A DNA stretch of 64,000 bases from an uncultured Bulleidia sp. (GCA_934725105.1 CAKVBD010000006.1:1-64000); one strand, 5' to 3'; positions 25,502 to 35,028 are shown, numbered from the stretch's first letter. Numbers and translations are program-made. The notes: a model not told the origin generated them from the sequence alone.

Positions 25502-26347
25502 TTATCCTTTCTTCACAAACATAATATCCATGTCTGTGTGCGTTCCTTCAATACCATCTACTGTACCACAATCTGTGTATTGCCATATTGAAAATGCATA
25601 CGGATAGCTAGGATATTCCGTATCATAATGTGCTACCCATGTATCAAATTCCTGCATATATTCCAACAAGAAATACTGTTCCAGTAGACTTGCACTATTA
25701 TAATTCATTGTCTGATATCCCGCATTCTGAATCACATGTAAAAAGGTTACGGCATTCTGCGTCCATGTTTCTTGACTCAACTGATCCACTCTGCCTTTAC
25801 CTTCACCAGCTTTTTCAATATCAAAACATACAGGAAGATCAATCGCATACTCTTTGATTTCACGCAATGTAAATTCAGCTTCTTCTCTTGCTTCCTCTAC
25901 CGTGGTAGCCTGGGAAAAGAAATATACACCTACCTGTAAGCCATTCTTTTTTGCCTGTTGAATATTGTAGTCAAAGTAAGAATCTTTATGAATTTTCCCT
26001 GTTTCATATCCACGATAGCCAACACGAATATATGCAAATTCTATTCCAGAATTCTTTACTTTTTCCCAGTCGATCCACTCTTGATGCGAAGAGACATCAA
26101 TTCCCTGCATCGATGTATATTGATCATCTTCATAAGACATGCGATCTCCATCTTTTACTAGTTTTGACCAGTCATATGTATTTCGAATCAATGCACTTTC
26201 CACAGGTGTTTCTTCTTGTTCACGCACTCTTTGCAGATCCTTCAAACACGAAGAAATTCCAAAGATCACTAAAGCTATCAACAAAATAACAATTAGCACA
26301 TTCTTCTTGTTAACTTTTCTTTTTCTCTTTCTTCTCTTTTTTGCCAT
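25502..26347 (-). CDS. Membrane-anchored GH25 lysozyme (muramidase)
   Basis: A 281-residue cell-wall hydrolase. After a very basic N-terminus (KKRRKRKRKVNKK) a single membrane helix (about residues 15-34) anchors it outside the cell. The GH25 domain begins at GIDVSSHQEWIDWEKVK, includes FAYIRVGYRGYETG and has the catalytic Asp-x-Glu in CFDIEKAG near residue 175. It cleaves the glycan strands of peptidoglycan. TATAAT (26355-26360) ends 7 bases before the ATG with no ribosome site: a predicted leaderless mRNA. pepF follows in the same transcript. Confidence 0.93.
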   Translation of the reverse strand: MAKKRRKRKRKVNKKNVLIVILLIALVIFGISSCLKDLQRVREQEETPVESALIRNTYDWSKLVKDGDRMSYEDDQYTSMQGIDVSSHQEWIDWEKVKNSGIEFAYIRVGYRGYETGKIHKDSYFDYNIQQAKKNGLQVGVYFFSQATTVEEAREEAEFTLREIKEYAIDLPVCFDIEKAGEGKGRVDQLSQETWTQNAVTFLHVIQNAGYQTMNYNSASLLEQYFLLEYMQEFDTWVAHYDTEYPSYPYAFSIWQYTDCGTVDGIEGTHTDMDIMFVKKG

Positions 26348-26391
26348 ATGTAAAATTATACTCTACAAACAGGCAGTGAATTATTAAGTGA

Positions 26392-27612
26392 TCATGAAGA
26401 TATGCAATCCCACAATAACATGCGTATTTCTACACATTCAAATAATTCTTCACACATCACTTCACCATGATATTTCTCAACGATTTGTTTGATTGTTGCC
26501 CAGCCATATCCATGACTGTCAGCGGATGCAACAATAAATTCTCCATCTTTTAATACATTGTGATCAATAGAGTTTCTCTCAATGATTTTCAAGCAGTTTC
26601 CAACTTCACTGATTTCAAGAACGATATTCTTCTTGCTTCCCACATGCTGCATTGCATTATCCAGCAAGTTTGATATTAATAGATATAAGTCACTATCTTC
26701 CATCTTGATTGTATGAGACAGTGTCATAACAAACGAAAACGTGATTCCTTTTTCTTTACATTGTTGTTTTGTATGATTCAACAATACATCAAGAACAGTA
26801 TTTCCTGTTTCAACGGGAATCAGATCCTGATTGATTTCATTGAGATATTTTTCTTTCATTGCCTCATCATCTAATGCATTTACATAATGCTTTAAATCAT
26901 GCTTGATTTTCAATAATTCCTTCTTTGTATTTAACAATTGACTCGCAGAAATACGATTCTGTTTATACAATTCTGAAAGGATTTCCTGTTCCTTTAATTT
27001 TTCTTCTTCCTGAATTAAATGTATGGACCAGTAAATCAACACAACAGAGAAGATCATAAAGCAATACAGACAAATACCTAAATACGATTTTGTCATTTCA
27101 TCTGTACACAATGCAATTTCAAAACAATCTAATACAATGATTAGAAAGATCAGAAGCAAAGAATATACAGAATAACTCACAGATGGCAAGTGCAGCTGTT
27201 TCCGATTCCATTTCTTATACGCGAAAAGCAAGATTCCCTGCATACATAAAGATACGATCCAGGCAATATGCAAATTATTATTGTGTAATAGCTTATAATC
27301 CAGATTGTTATATATAATCATACTCACAACGTATATTGCCGCAGCATTACATACCGCAATACCACTTTCTAATACACAGCATGAAAAGAGATCCTCCGCA
27401 TGAAATTTCTTTTTATCAATGATAAAAAACACAATTTCCATCACTAAAAGAAGCATTGCGGAATAGATTGGACTCGTAAATATGTTTCTTCCATCCATCC
27501 AGAACAACAGAACAGAAAAACCACCAATCATACATATCTTCCCAGCTTTACTCATCAAATGATTTAAAAACAAGACTCTAACTACAATCTGTAAAAATAA
27601 TAATACTTTCAT
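26392..27612 (-). CDS. AgrC-like sensor histidine kinase (GHKL)
   Basis: A 406-residue kinase. Residues about 1-195 contain six or so membrane helices; a coiled coil (EEEKLKEQEILSELYKQNR) then leads to the phospho-acceptor box KIKHDLKHYVNAL near residue 240 and a GHKL ATPase with N-box LISNLLDNAMQHV and G-box GYGWATIKQIVEKYHG. This architecture is that of AgrC/ComD peptide-sensing kinases. The ATG at 27612 has GGAG six bases upstream; the ORF's TTG at 27630 overlaps the regulator gene. It follows the LytTR regulator by 2 bp. No agrB or agrD is in the window. Confidence 0.9.
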   Translation of the reverse strand: MKVLLFLQIVVRVLFLNHLMSKAGKICMIGGFSVLLFWMDGRNIFTSPIYSAMLLLVMEIVFFIIDKKKFHAEDLFSCCVLESGIAVCNAAAIYVVSMIIYNNLDYKLLHNNNLHIAWIVSLCMQGILLFAYKKWNRKQLHLPSVSYSVYSLLLIFLIIVLDCFEIALCTDEMTKSYLGICLYCFMIFSVVLIYWSIHLIQEEEKLKEQEILSELYKQNRISASQLLNTKKELLKIKHDLKHYVNALDDEAMKEKYLNEINQDLIPVETGNTVLDVLLNHTKQQCKEKGITFSFVMTLSHTIKMEDSDLYLLISNLLDNAMQHVGSKKNIVLEISEVGNCLKIIERNSIDHNVLKDGEFIVASADSHGYGWATIKQIVEKYHGEVMCEELFECVEIRMLLWDCISS

Positions 27613-27614
27613 AG

Positions 27615-28325
27615 TCATCTCCGTAAGCAATATGTTATATATGCTCTTCTTATTTTTTCTAAGTTATTTTTAGGGATTTTCAAGGAAACTCCATTTTTCA
27701 TTTTGAATGTTCCATTGGACAACATATCAACGTTATATAAATTCACAATATACCCTTTAGAAATTCGAATAAAATCTGGCTGTTGAAATATCTTTTCTAA
27801 TTGCTTTAATGTTTTTCTTTCACGAAAACCCGTTTTGTTTTTTCGAGTGATGATATTTGCATCATTATCACAAACTTCAATATACATAACATCCTGATAA
27901 TCAATTGACTGCACTTCACCATTGTATACATACACATATTTTCTAGTTGCTTTCATTGACTGAAGAAAACGATATACCATCATAGGAACATCATGTTTTA
28001 AATTTGCTTTGCGAATAAATCCATCAATTCCAAACTGCAGAATTAAATCATCATGATTTGAAGATAGATATATCTTTGCATTAGATTTAACTTTACGAAT
28101 TTCATTAGAAATGCAGACACCATTTCGATATGGCATATCAATATCAATCACATACAGATCAAAAAACACTGGATTCTCAACCTCAAACATTTCATTCATA
28201 AATTGTTTATCTGTTACGCATTGCACATAAAATGTAACGCCATCCATATAAACATGTTCAATTTCATCTTTGATCAAAATAGAATCCTGTACATCGTCAT
28301 CAATGATTACCACTCTATATTCCAT
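27615..28325 (-). CDS. LytTR response regulator (AgrA-like)
   Basis: A 236-residue response regulator. The receiver domain has the acidic pocket VVIIDDDVQDS and the phospho-acceptor Asp in LYVIDIDMPYRNG near residue 58. The LytTR DNA-binding domain occupies about residues 130-230 (RKYVYVYNGEVQSIDYQDVMYIEV, then FIRISKGYIVNLYNV). Such regulators bind pairs of 9-bp direct repeats. It is transcribed ahead of its kinase and is divergent from a secreted protein gene that is a likely target. Confidence 0.93.
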   Translation of the reverse strand: MEYRVVIIDDDVQDSILIKDEIEHVYMDGVTFYVQCVTDKQFMNEMFEVENPVFFDLYVIDIDMPYRNGVCISNEIRKVKSNAKIYLSSNHDDLILQFGIDGFIRKANLKHDVPMMVYRFLQSMKATRKYVYVYNGEVQSIDYQDVMYIEVCDNDANIITRKNKTGFRERKTLKQLEKIFQQPDFIRISKGYIVNLYNVDMLSNGTFKMKNGVSLKIPKNNLEKIRRAYITYCLRR

Positions 28326-28525
28326 ACTTTTTTCCCCACTAAAATTTTAATATGGCTTTGTTTTCACTACGTCTCAAAATAGTCACGTTTAGCTCAATAT
28401 TTCACATTTTTTCTTGATTATAGTTTACATTATTATCAACAAAGAATTCTTTTATTCTTACGCTTAGCATGCAAGCAAAAACAAACAATTTTGATTTTAT
28501 TGAAAACAAACAGGAGGACAAAACA

Positions 28526-29185
28526 ATGAAAAAATTATTTCAATATCTTATGATTGTGTGTATTGCATTTTCAATTTCACCAGCTTTTACGATCAAAGCC
28601 GAAGAGCCATCAGTTACGCCATATGTGTTTGAATTTTCAGATTTCACATATATAAATCCAGAAATCACAGAAGAAAATTCAACAATTCAGCATAAAAAAA
28701 CATCAACTTATGAAAAGTACATCGTCTACGATCCAAAAGGGCACATTACAGATGAACTAATCATAAATTATCCAGCAGACGAAACAAATTTATGTGCTGT
28801 TAACCCTGATTCTCGTGATTCTATTTTCACAAGATATAAATATGTTTATGGCGATAATATGCTTGTGGTTAAATTGAGATTTGATATTTCTGTAAAGTTA
28901 TATTCGTCTGGATCCTTCAGAGATTTTGAAGCTGTAAATTATTCAGCTGTTAACATTGACTCTGCAGCTACACCAATGGCTATCAGTGGCAGCCCACATA
29001 CAAGTGTAACATCCCATACAGGGCGCTTTCCATGTACACAATTAGATTATTCCTATACCGCAACTGTTTATACATCTGGAGATGTTTCAATTGGAATAGA
29101 CTACCTTATCAACGCTGGTTTTACTCAAACAACTTATTTTTATAAGACTATTTCTGACACCGGAATCATTCGGTTGTATAATTAG
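28526..29185 (+). CDS. Secreted protein of unknown function
   Basis: A 219-residue protein with a clear signal peptide (MKKLFQYLMIVCIAFSISPA, likely cleaved after FTIKA). The mature part is rich in Ser, Thr and Tyr and looks all-beta, with no recognised domain; two Cys (in NLCAVN and RFPCTQ) could form a disulfide outside the cell. I start at the ATG at 28526 because GGAGG lies 10 bases upstream; the ORF from 28469 has no such site. It is divergent from the AgrA/AgrC-like pair and 3 bp ahead of a small membrane protein gene, so it may be part of that signalling locus. Confidence 0.82.
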   Translation: MKKLFQYLMIVCIAFSISPAFTIKAEEPSVTPYVFEFSDFTYINPEITEENSTIQHKKTSTYEKYIVYDPKGHITDELIINYPADETNLCAVNPDSRDSIFTRYKYVYGDNMLVVKLRFDISVKLYSSGSFRDFEAVNYSAVNIDSAATPMAISGSPHTSVTSHTGRFPCTQLDYSYTATVYTSGDVSIGIDYLINAGFTQTTYFYKTISDTGIIRLYN

Positions 29186-29188
29186 GCT

Positions 29189-29413
29189 ATGAACAAAAAA
29201 ACGAGTGGAAAGCTATATATTACAATTTCAATCGTCTTATTACTTACTGGATGGTTAATTGCTCATTTCTTAGGATATCCACTGAGGGCATTTGCATTAT
29301 GTAAAGGTGGATGGCCTGATCTGATGTTTCTCAGTGAAGTCCTTTCGATAGATTTTATCGCATTACTCATTGGGATCCACGGAATTCTGCTTCTACACAG
29401 TAAAGACGAATAA
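29189..29413 (+). CDS. Small two-helix membrane protein
   Basis: A 74-residue protein with two hydrophobic segments (about residues 8-30 and 50-68) separated by a short loop containing CKGGWPD. It begins three bases after the secreted protein's stop, so the two are one transcript. Function is unknown; size and position would fit a membrane partner or immunity-type protein, but nothing in the sequence proves this. Confidence 0.65.
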   Translation: MNKKTSGKLYITISIVLLLTGWLIAHFLGYPLRAFALCKGGWPDLMFLSEVLSIDFIALLIGIHGILLLHSKDE

Positions 29414-29414
29414 C

Positions 29415-29456
29415 AAAACAGAAGAACTTGCATGTAACTGCTTGTTCTTCTGTTTT
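29415..29456. terminator. Bidirectional terminator between convergent genes
   Basis: AAAACAGAAGAAC pairs perfectly with GTTCTTCTGTTTT around a 16-base loop, with T runs on both strands. It serves the small membrane protein gene and the telA-like gene. Confidence 0.88.
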
Positions 29457-29461
29457 CATTT

Positions 29462-30646
29462 TTATTTGTTTGTTTCAACCTGCTTTTTTTCAGCGTTGAT
29501 TTCTAACAGCTTATTTGTAAGTTCATTTTCAATCTTGGCAAGTTCCTGTTCAGCCTGTGCACGCTTTTCTCTGCCATCTTTTTGAATCTGTTGTACTTCT
29601 TCTAATGTTGAAATCAATTGTTCATTTGTATGTTGCAATGTTTCAAGATCAACAATGCCTCTTTCACTTTCCTTTGCTGTATCCACAGTTGCCTGATGCA
29701 ATGTTTCCGCATTCTTCTTGAGAAGTGTATTTGTCATATCCGTAACTTCTCTTTGTGCTTCCATTGCTTCCTTAGAATGAGAAATACCCAAAGCAAGAAC
29801 AATCTGGTTCTTCCATAGAGGAATTGTATTCACAAGTGTAGACTGGATCTTTTCCGTCATCAATGTATCGTTATTCTGAACGAGTCTGATCTGAGGTGCC
29901 ATCTGAATTGAAATCTGTCTTGTCAATTCAAGATCATATAACTTCTTTTCAAATCTAACACAAGCCTGTTCCAAATCATTTGCTGCCTGTGCATCTTCTG
30001 GCAAACCACTTTCCTTTGCTTTCTTTGTTAGTTCTGGAAGTTCATTCTCACGAATTTCATTCACTCTTTTCTTACCAGCTAAGATATACATTGTTAATTC
30101 TTTTGTATTCTGCTGGTTGCGAGCATACAACTCATCCAATAATGCAATATCTTTCAACAAAGTAATCTGATGATCTTCCAGCATCTTCGCAACTTTTTCT
30201 ACATTTGCTTCTGCCTTGTCATACTTTGCCTTAAACTTTGTAACGGAATCTCCACCCTTATCAAATAGAGAAGCAAAGAAACCCTTCTTTTCCGTTTCAT
30301 TTGCATCATATTCCTTCAATTCCACTACAAGATCACTCAATAATGTACCAATTTCACCAAGATCCTTTGTACGAACATTATTTAAAGCTGTATCTGAGAA
30401 ATCAGAAACTTTCTTCTGTGCTGCAGAGCCATACTGCAAAACAGTATTACTTTCCATAATGTCGATCTTAGAAGAAAATTCATTCACTGTCTGTCTTTCC
30501 ACTTCAGATAAATTTGCTTCATCAATAGGATTTTTTTCAACAAATGTTTCTTCTGCCTGTTCTTCTTTTTGAGCTTCTTGTTCTTCTGCTTCAGGATCAA
30601 GTGTTAATTTGATTTCTTCAGCCTGTGCCTGTTTGTTTTCACTCAT
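29462..30646 (-). CDS. telA: TelA/KlaA family toxic-anion resistance protein
   Basis: A 394-residue, mainly alpha-helical cytoplasmic protein of the TelA family (tellurite and general envelope stress). After an acidic, low-complexity N-terminus, the core begins around residue 60; YILAGKKRVNEIRENELPEL near residue 195 and QIRLVQNNDTLMTEKIQSTLVNTIPLWKNQIVLALG near residue 270 are diagnostic. In Firmicutes TelA is usually beside XpaC, and an XpaC-like gene is indeed 4.4 kb upstream on the same strand. Its ATG overlaps the end of the 5'-nucleotidase-like gene by 8 bp, with GAGGAG ahead, so these two are one operon. Confidence 0.93.
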   Translation of the reverse strand: MSENKQAQAEEIKLTLDPEAEEQEAQKEEQAEETFVEKNPIDEANLSEVERQTVNEFSSKIDIMESNTVLQYGSAAQKKVSDFSDTALNNVRTKDLGEIGTLLSDLVVELKEYDANETEKKGFFASLFDKGGDSVTKFKAKYDKAEANVEKVAKMLEDHQITLLKDIALLDELYARNQQNTKELTMYILAGKKRVNEIRENELPELTKKAKESGLPEDAQAANDLEQACVRFEKKLYDLELTRQISIQMAPQIRLVQNNDTLMTEKIQSTLVNTIPLWKNQIVLALGISHSKEAMEAQREVTDMTNTLLKKNAETLHQATVDTAKESERGIVDLETLQHTNEQLISTLEEVQQIQKDGREKRAQAEQELAKIENELTNKLLEINAEKKQVETNK

Positions 30647-32756
30647 CTTGACTCTCCTCGTCTTTCTCTTTCTTTTTAGAAATGATAAATGCTAATAACT
30701 TGATACCTAGAATCGCAGCTACGATTCCAGAAGCAAGATTTATATATTTTGAAAGCTGTGATTCTGTTGTATTTTTAAAGAAACCCCACAGCGTAAATTC
30801 TGTATCTTCTGTTTTGACTTCTGCAGCATTTTTATAGCTGGAAGATACTTCTGCGATATTATCACTGTTTCTTTCCAGTTCTGAAAGATATGTACAGATT
30901 GCTTTAAAAGATTTCAGCTCTTTCTTCTTATATGTTAATACATTTGCACTCAATTTTTGAATCTTTCCACCATTCACATCATAATAACGCACATTCAGGT
31001 TGCCATCTGTATAGGAAGAAAGGTTCAATAAATCTCTTGCGGTAGATAATGTTGTAACAACAGGATATAGCTCATCATTATGTACAGGAACATAATAATC
31101 ATTCACCGCATCAACATATACTTCTTCTACATGGTTATTATCCTGGCGATAATCACTGTATGTATATTTCAAACCAGAAAAATACAACTGATTTTCTCCA
31201 TCACCTTTTCTACCATACGTAACATCATATTCACAAAGCTTACGTACATCACTGCCCTTTAAGAATACAAGAATTAATGATTCCCCATAGCTGCCATCAC
31301 TGCCTGTACCATTTGGAACAACATTATATGCATCCAATGCAGAAATAGAATCCTTTGTAAATGTAGACTGAATTTCCTTCTTGCTGATTAAACCAATCGC
31401 ACGTTTCTTTACTGTTGGCTTCATATTCTGAATTTCTTCCAGTTTCTGATATTCAGGAGTATCTGGTGTTGGAGTTGGTGTTGCCTCTACCTGCTCTTCT
31501 GTTGACTCTTCTGCAGGCTGTTCTTCTGTATTCTTATCGACTAAAGACTGTGCTGCTTTCAACATCTGCTTCTTCTTAGTCTTCCAGGAAGCATACCACT
31601 GTGCATACCAGTCATCATATGCCAATGCATATGCATCAGTAATCAGATCCGCAGTATTGTTATTCAATAATTCATTAGTACTATGATCAACTGGTGTAAA
31701 GTTAAATGGATTTGCTGCCATTGTATTATCCACAGAAACACCATATGCATCAAACAATGCAGAAGATACCTGGTTTGTATAGTCATTGATTCTATACGCA
31801 ACATCAGGATTTTCTTCAATTTCACTTGTGACTTCGACTAACTGATAACCACTGATAGAACCATCCTCTTTATTGATGTCTAATACACCAAGATATTGCC
31901 CATTTTCTCCACAAGAAACAATATTTGTATCTCCTTCTGTTTCCACTTCCCATTTTTCATCAACATCACAAGAAGCAACAACAGTATTGATATCATCAAC
32001 GCTCTTCGCAATTTCATGTGCGAATGCATCGCCACCATGTGCAATCGCAATCACATAATCACAACCTTCTTCATTTAAGGAAGAAACAATATCTTTCGCT
32101 GTATCAATTGCATTTGCCAAAGAGACATCATCACTAGAAATAGATTGTTCTTTCATCACTGAAAAGATACCAATTTTCTTTCCCGCTCTTTCAACAACTT
32201 TATATGTAGAACCACCCTTTTCAGCTAGTGTACTCTTCAATGCTTTTCCAGCTTCACTGTCAGAATAATTCAGATTGCCTGTCAATAATGTAGGAACCGT
32301 TTCATTCACACCGATCATATTAGCCAGTGTCTGTGTTCCATAAGTAAATTCTTCATCTCCTAATGCAATGGCATCATAGCCAAACATAGACATCAAAGAT
32401 AAATCAGGTGCACTTGTAGAATTCAAACAGCTGAATGCTGAACCAGTAGAGAAATTACCGCCATCAATCAACACCGTATTTTCTGTACGATTGAGCTGAA
32501 TGAGATTTGCTAAACGAGAATAGCCACCTAAAGTAACATATTCCTCATTATCAGCCTGTTTATATTGAAGAATATGATCCTGCAGATCACTTGTGAATAA
32601 AATACGTAGATTAGTATCTTCTACCGCTTTTTCTTCACCTTCTTCTGATATTTCTTCTATGTTACCGTCATCTTCACCTTCCGCAAAAACAGTAAATGAC
32701 TGGATGCTTGTGAAAGCTAAAACAGATGACAATAATAAAGGAACATATTTCTTCAT
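30639..32756 (-). CDS. Membrane-anchored 5'-nucleotidase-like protein with degenerate metal site
   Basis: A 705-residue extracellular protein: signal peptide (MKKYVPLLLSSVLAFTSIQS), calcineurin-like domain (residues about 48-300), 5'-nucleotidase C-terminal domain (about 345-620, including NVVPNGTGSDGSYGES) and a C-terminal helix (YINLASGIVAAILGIKLLAF) with a basic tail. The usual metal motifs are altered: D-x-H-G reads SDLQDH, G-D-x-x-x-G reads GGNFSTG, G-N-H-E reads GDEE, and no G-H-T-H is visible. It may therefore bind a ligand or have lost phosphatase activity. A Pro/Glu-rich repeat (residues about 410-440) may be a spacer. It has its own -10 (TATAAT, 32778-32783) and is followed by telA. 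Confidence 0.82.
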   Translation of the reverse strand: MKKYVPLLLSSVLAFTSIQSFTVFAEGEDDGNIEEISEEGEEKAVEDTNLRILFTSDLQDHILQYKQADNEEYVTLGGYSRLANLIQLNRTENTVLIDGGNFSTGSAFSCLNSTSAPDLSLMSMFGYDAIALGDEEFTYGTQTLANMIGVNETVPTLLTGNLNYSDSEAGKALKSTLAEKGGSTYKVVERAGKKIGIFSVMKEQSISSDDVSLANAIDTAKDIVSSLNEEGCDYVIAIAHGGDAFAHEIAKSVDDINTVVASCDVDEKWEVETEGDTNIVSCGENGQYLGVLDINKEDGSISGYQLVEVTSEIEENPDVAYRINDYTNQVSSALFDAYGVSVDNTMAANPFNFTPVDHSTNELLNNNTADLITDAYALAYDDWYAQWYASWKTKKKQMLKAAQSLVDKNTEEQPAEESTEEQVEATPTPTPDTPEYQKLEEIQNMKPTVKKRAIGLISKKEIQSTFTKDSISALDAYNVVPNGTGSDGSYGESLILVFLKGSDVRKLCEYDVTYGRKGDGENQLYFSGLKYTYSDYRQDNNHVEEVYVDAVNDYYVPVHNDELYPVVTTLSTARDLLNLSSYTDGNLNVRYYDVNGGKIQKLSANVLTYKKKELKSFKAICTYLSELERNSDNIAEVSSSYKNAAEVKTEDTEFTLWGFFKNTTESQLSKYINLASGIVAAILGIKLLAFIISKKKEKDEESQDE

Positions 32757-32850
32757 ACACTCAACCTCGACCCATGCATTATATCATTATTCAAGCATCT
32801 CATATATACAGAATAGTATTATATGCATGCCAATAATTAAGATTTTTTGC

Positions 32851-32878
32851 AAAAAGAAAAAGGCAACGTGTGCCTTTT
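32851..32878 (-). terminator. Terminator after the double-AAA gene
   Basis: On the minus strand AAAAGGCA pairs with TGCCTTTTT around a 5-base loop, ending in T-rich sequence. It splits the four-gene cluster into two transcripts. Confidence 0.75.
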
Positions 32879-32880
32879 CC

Positions 32881-35025
32881 TTACTTCATCATATTCATGA
32901 TATCATTCAAAGAAGGTTCCTTGCTTTCCTGCTTTGGTTTCACTTTAACAGTATAGTCAAAATCTTCCTTCTTTAATTCTGTCATTTCTTTCTGATTCGT
33001 AGAATTCACAAGTCTTTCAGCCTGTTTTAGAATAGCTTCTTCTACAACATTTCTAGCCAGACGTCCATTGCCAGCTTCTTCTGCATTGATGGACTGTACT
33101 TCATTAAAGTATTGGATCAATGGTTCTTTCGCATCTTCACTGATTTCATATCCCTTTGATTTTGCCTGGATACAAGCAATCTGATAAAGCTGTGTTCCAG
33201 TGTAGTCATCAAAGTTAATTAAATTTGGAAATCTAGATTTCAAACCAGAGTTTGCTTCCAGGAATGTAGCCATTTCTTTCTTGTAGCCAGCCAGCACGAC
33301 AATCAGATTATCTCTATGATCTTCCATGGCTTTGACAAGCGTATCAATTGCTTCTAGACCAAACGAATCATCTTTTCCTCGATACAGAGAATATGCTTCA
33401 TCCACAAACAATACACCACCCATTGCACTCTTGATCACAGACATAGTTAATGGTGCTGTCTGACCAACATATTGTGCAACCAGGTCCGCTCTTGTTACTT
33501 CAACAAGCTGGCCTTCACTCAATACACCAATGGCTTTTAAATAGCGTGCAAGTAATCTAGCAATGGTTGTTTTACCTGTACCTGGATTGCCTGTAAAAAT
33601 CATATGCATGGAAACAGAAGCACTCTTAAGACCTTGCTGCTTTCTTTTTTCCTGTAAAGAAATATGTGCCTGTAAAGAACGAATATAGTTTTTCACTTTC
33701 TCTAAGCCAACAATTTCATCCAGTTCTTTATTCACTGCTTCAATTTCTTCTGCACTGTTCTTTTCTCTGGATAATACTTGTTTCTTGCTTCCATAGATTG
33801 CATATGGCATACCATCCACTTCCTGTAAAAGGATTTCTTCATTATTACCTAAGTTTTCATTTAAGACAAAGGCTGAAATAGATACATAAAAATCATGAAA
33901 GACAGAACGAATTGCGTCAATTCCCTGTGTTTTATCAAAATGTGTATGTACCCAGCTGCGAATACTTTCATCCACTTTCACATCAATATGCAGATTGTTT
34001 GTACATTTTTCAACAAAGATATTTGTATTTTGAATAATGATCTTGCTGATGGCTTCATCATCTAACTGCACAAATGTAATGTCATCTAATACGTGATACA
34101 TAAAGTCCGCACCAAATGCATTCTGCACACCAGATACTTTTCCATTTGTGATAAATACAAGATATTTACCATTCACATGCAATGAATCAATGGCATCTTT
34201 TACAAGACCCGTCTGTGCTTCCACTAAAACACCTTTATTCAAGACATATCTCTTATTCAATACAACTTTTCCATCAATCACTAACGAATCCACCATTCTA
34301 AGAAATGATGCAAATGAAGATTCAAAGTTTTCAAAGCAAATTACAGTTCCTCTGCCATTCAAAGCCTCATACAGATCCTGTAAGAAAATCTGTTCTTGTG
34401 AAGCAGATGTATAGCGAGACATATCCATCGTATATACTTCATCACTCACAAGAATATTTCTTTTGTTTAGTGCACTTGCCACTTCATGAATGGAAGAATG
34501 CTTTCCTGTACCACGAGGACCATGTACAAGCATTACATTCTTGATGCCATTCTCATTTTCACCCATCACAAAAGGACGACGGAATGCAACACAAACCTTT
34601 TTTACAGCTTCATCCTGACCAATGATTTTCTGAGATACTTCAGCTTCAATTTCCCGAAATACCTTACCTTGATCAAAATCTTTGATGACTTCTTTTGCCG
34701 GTTCAATTCCATAATCATCTTTCAGCTGTTTCTCAAGTGTTTCTAAATCAATGTCCCTTTGTGTCTGTATATTTGAAGTATCTTTCTTGTTTAGCTGTTC
34801 CTGCATTTGCTGAAGTTCATCTTTCTGCTTATTCAAGATGCGATTCAGCTCCTGCATTGCCTTATCTGCCGTTTTTAAAATTGTATCCGTTGTAGAAGGT
34901 GCAGCTTCTTTCTTTGGTGCTTCTATTGTTAGTTCAATGTTTGAATCATCTTTTTCTTCATATGTTCTTTTCTTTGAAAACACTTCATTCCAAAGACGAT
35001 TCTTTTCGTCATTTCTATCACTCAT
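32881..35025 (-). CDS. Double AAA+ ATPase (CbbX/SpoVK/EccA-like C-terminal module)
   Basis: A 714-residue protein. The C-terminal AAA+ module (about residues 430-690) is of the CbbX/SpoVK/EccA type: FTGNPGTGKTTIARLLARYL (Walker A), GGVLFVDEAYSLYRG (Walker B), with GLKSRFPNLINF supplying the arginine finger. An N-terminal AAA-like module (about 135-400) starts IIGQDEAVKKVCVAFRRPF like ClpA/B and has a modified P-loop GPRGTGKHS; its Walker B is weak (VICFENFESSF). A coiled coil precedes it (residues 45-95). Such ATPases remodel protein complexes. It follows the XpaC-like gene by 3 bp, implying one functional unit. Confidence 0.88.
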   Translation of the reverse strand: MSDRNDEKNRLWNEVFSKKRTYEEKDDSNIELTIEAPKKEAAPSTTDTILKTADKAMQELNRILNKQKDELQQMQEQLNKKDTSNIQTQRDIDLETLEKQLKDDYGIEPAKEVIKDFDQGKVFREIEAEVSQKIIGQDEAVKKVCVAFRRPFVMGENENGIKNVMLVHGPRGTGKHSSIHEVASALNKRNILVSDEVYTMDMSRYTSASQEQIFLQDLYEALNGRGTVICFENFESSFASFLRMVDSLVIDGKVVLNKRYVLNKGVLVEAQTGLVKDAIDSLHVNGKYLVFITNGKVSGVQNAFGADFMYHVLDDITFVQLDDEAISKIIIQNTNIFVEKCTNNLHIDVKVDESIRSWVHTHFDKTQGIDAIRSVFHDFYVSISAFVLNENLGNNEEILLQEVDGMPYAIYGSKKQVLSREKNSAEEIEAVNKELDEIVGLEKVKNYIRSLQAHISLQEKRKQQGLKSASVSMHMIFTGNPGTGKTTIARLLARYLKAIGVLSEGQLVEVTRADLVAQYVGQTAPLTMSVIKSAMGGVLFVDEAYSLYRGKDDSFGLEAIDTLVKAMEDHRDNLIVVLAGYKKEMATFLEANSGLKSRFPNLINFDDYTGTQLYQIACIQAKSKGYEISEDAKEPLIQYFNEVQSINAEEAGNGRLARNVVEEAILKQAERLVNSTNQKEMTELKKEDFDYTVKVKPKQESKEPSLNDIMNMMK

Positions 35026-35028
35026 AAA

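Noticed and set aside
28385..28468. Two copies of ACG(T/C)TTAGC (28385-28393 and 28460-28468) between the LytTR regulator and the secreted protein gene
   Set aside because: LytTR sites are normally 12-13 bp apart; these are 66 bp apart and match the consensus weakly, so I do not call them binding sites.
32593..32976. 127-codon plus-strand frame spanning the junction of the nucleotidase-like and AAA genes
   Set aside because: It overlaps coding sequence on the other strand and a promoter and terminator; composition is not protein-like.
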